This document shows, in pieces, positions 63,387 to 64,000 of a stretch of DNA of 64,000 nt. The position numbers were made by a program, and so were the translations under genes. Below the pieces are notes generated by a model. That model saw nothing but the letters and a program-made list of their open reading frames with translations, was not told the DNA's origin and ran no database searches. The stretch is taken from the NCBI RefSeq assembly GCF_002860125.1, contig NZ_PGVA01000028.1, positions 62,001-126,000 on the forward strand. Reading direction: 5' to 3'. The first letter of the stretch is position 1; each line of letters begins with the position of its first letter. This stretch comes from Bacillus canaveralius. GTDB taxonomy: Bacteria; Bacillota; Bacilli; Bacillales; Cytobacillaceae.

Positions 63387-64000
63387 TTGAAAACTAATGT
63401 AAAGTTAGCAGGAAAATATTTTTTTCCTTCTCAACCTGAAATCGAAAGTAATACCCAGCAATATAAAGAAGTAAAAGCAAAAGGGCATTTATGTAAGGAT
63501 ATTGCGCTATTTTATCAATTCAAAACTAAAAAAAATGAAATCAGCTCGTTTTCAGTTATTCCAGATGGCTGCTTTGATATTCTTTTTTGTTGTGGTTCGA
63601 ACAAACATTCTGCTGTACTTTGGACCAGTCCGCTTCACCGAACCACGCAACATGATTTTGAAAGCGAATGTGACTATTTTGGTATTAGATTTTTACCTGA
63701 GCAAAAAGTTTTTAAACTAAAGAATTCCATGAAAGAGTTACTTGGTAAGAAAATTCCTTTATTAGATGTTATCTCTTTAGATTCTTCCATTGTAGAGAAA
63801 ATCGGAGCAGCAAAATCTTTTTATGAGCGAATCGTGCTATTTGAAACGTTTATCAAAAATAGCGCATCCAGCTTGAATTATAGTCTAAATATAGTTGAAT
63901 ATTCTATTAAGAAAATTTACTCATCAAACGGACTAATTAATATTGACAAATTATCTAATGAGACGGGATATTCAGCTCGTCATTTACGCAATAAATTCGA
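63387..64000 (+). CDS. AraC-family regulator (partial, runs off the window)
   Basis: An open frame from TTG at 63387 (AAGGAG about 10 bases before) runs without stop to the right edge. The first 130 residues fit the DUF6597 sensor domain that occurs with AraC proteins: SSFSVIPDGCFDILFCCG, then CDYFGIRFLPEQ. Near the end SSNGLINIDKLSNETGYSAR and HLRNKF is the first helix-turn-helix of an AraC domain. The gene is divergent from the amine oxidase, so it may regulate it in response to an amine, but this is inferred from position. Confidence 0.8.
   Translation, partial: MKTNVKLAGKYFFPSQPEIESNTQQYKEVKAKGHLCKDIALFYQFKTKKNEISSFSVIPDGCFDILFCCGSNKHSAVLWTSPLHRTTQHDFESECDYFGIRFLPEQKVFKLKNSMKELLGKKIPLLDVISLDSSIVEKIGAAKSFYERIVLFETFIKNSASSLNYSLNIVEYSIKKIYSSNGLINIDKLSNETGYSARHLRNKF

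Overview
The window looks like chromosome of a spore-forming member of the Bacillaceae. Gene order from about 0.3 to 57 kb largely follows the Bacillus subtilis yjzD-yjaU-yjaV-med-comZ-fabHA-fabF-yjaZ-yjbA-trpS-yjbC-spxA-mecA-coiA-pepF-yjbH to yjbP-fabI-cotO-yjcA-spoVIF-yjcD segment. Ribosome binding sites are strong (AGGAGG type) and TTG/GTG starts are common. Sporulation genes (cotO, yjcA, a spoVA set, spoVIF, a YjcZ-type peptide) confirm an endospore former. A clpB end at the left edge separates it from B. subtilis itself, which lacks clpB. The genus cannot be fixed from this sequence alone.

Region 1 (1-6.6 kb) is backbone: clpB end, yjzD, yjaU, yjaV, the competence pair med-comZ, a small yjzB-like gene, and the FapR-controlled fatty-acid genes fabHA-fabF.

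Region 2 (6.6-29.25 kb) is accessory DNA lying between fabF and yjaZ, which are neighbours in B. subtilis. It has two modules. The first (6.7-13.5 kb) is a seven-gene operon: GntR regulator, sugar-type ABC transporter (binding protein, two permeases, ATPase), HAD phosphatase and an unrecognised protein. The second (13.9-29.1 kb) is an AT-rich, Fur-controlled NIS siderophore locus. It has a diaminobutyrate aminotransferase, MFS exporter, three IucA/IucC synthetases, an SbnG-like citrate synthase, an SbnH-like decarboxylase, an RraA-like protein, a FhuF-like reductase, and a binding protein with two permeases. It resembles staphyloferrin B synthesis, but with a diaminobutyrate enzyme in place of the diaminopropionate genes. 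Four synthesis/export genes carry frameshifts or a stop codon, while every uptake gene is intact. Related terminator sequences sit at all three junctions (6.6, 13.5 and 29.2 kb).

Region 3 (29.3-50.1 kb) is backbone: yjaZ, yjbA, trpS, Spx and its control proteins (spxA, mecA, yjbH), coiA, pepF, yjbI, cwlQ, yjbK, yjbL, relQ-type (p)ppGpp synthetase, nadK, rluD-type synthase, prpE, mgtE and fabI. Upstream of trpS lies a clear tryptophan T-box Stem I with a UGG specifier, but no antiterminator half.

Region 4 (50.2-58.4 kb) is mostly sporulation: cotO, yjcA, a 37-residue basic peptide, a YhcN-type lipoprotein with spoVAC-spoVAD-spoVAEB, a YjcZ-type peptide, spoVIF, the helicase yjcD with a CoiA-like zinc segment, and a DUF421 (YetF-type) protein.

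Region 5 (58.5-64 kb) is accessory: two decayed genes, a DUF1445 (YcsI) protein, a copper amine oxidase with a downstream membrane protein, and the start of an AraC-family regulator cut by the window edge. No rRNA, tRNA, CRISPR array, transposase, integrase or phage gene was seen.
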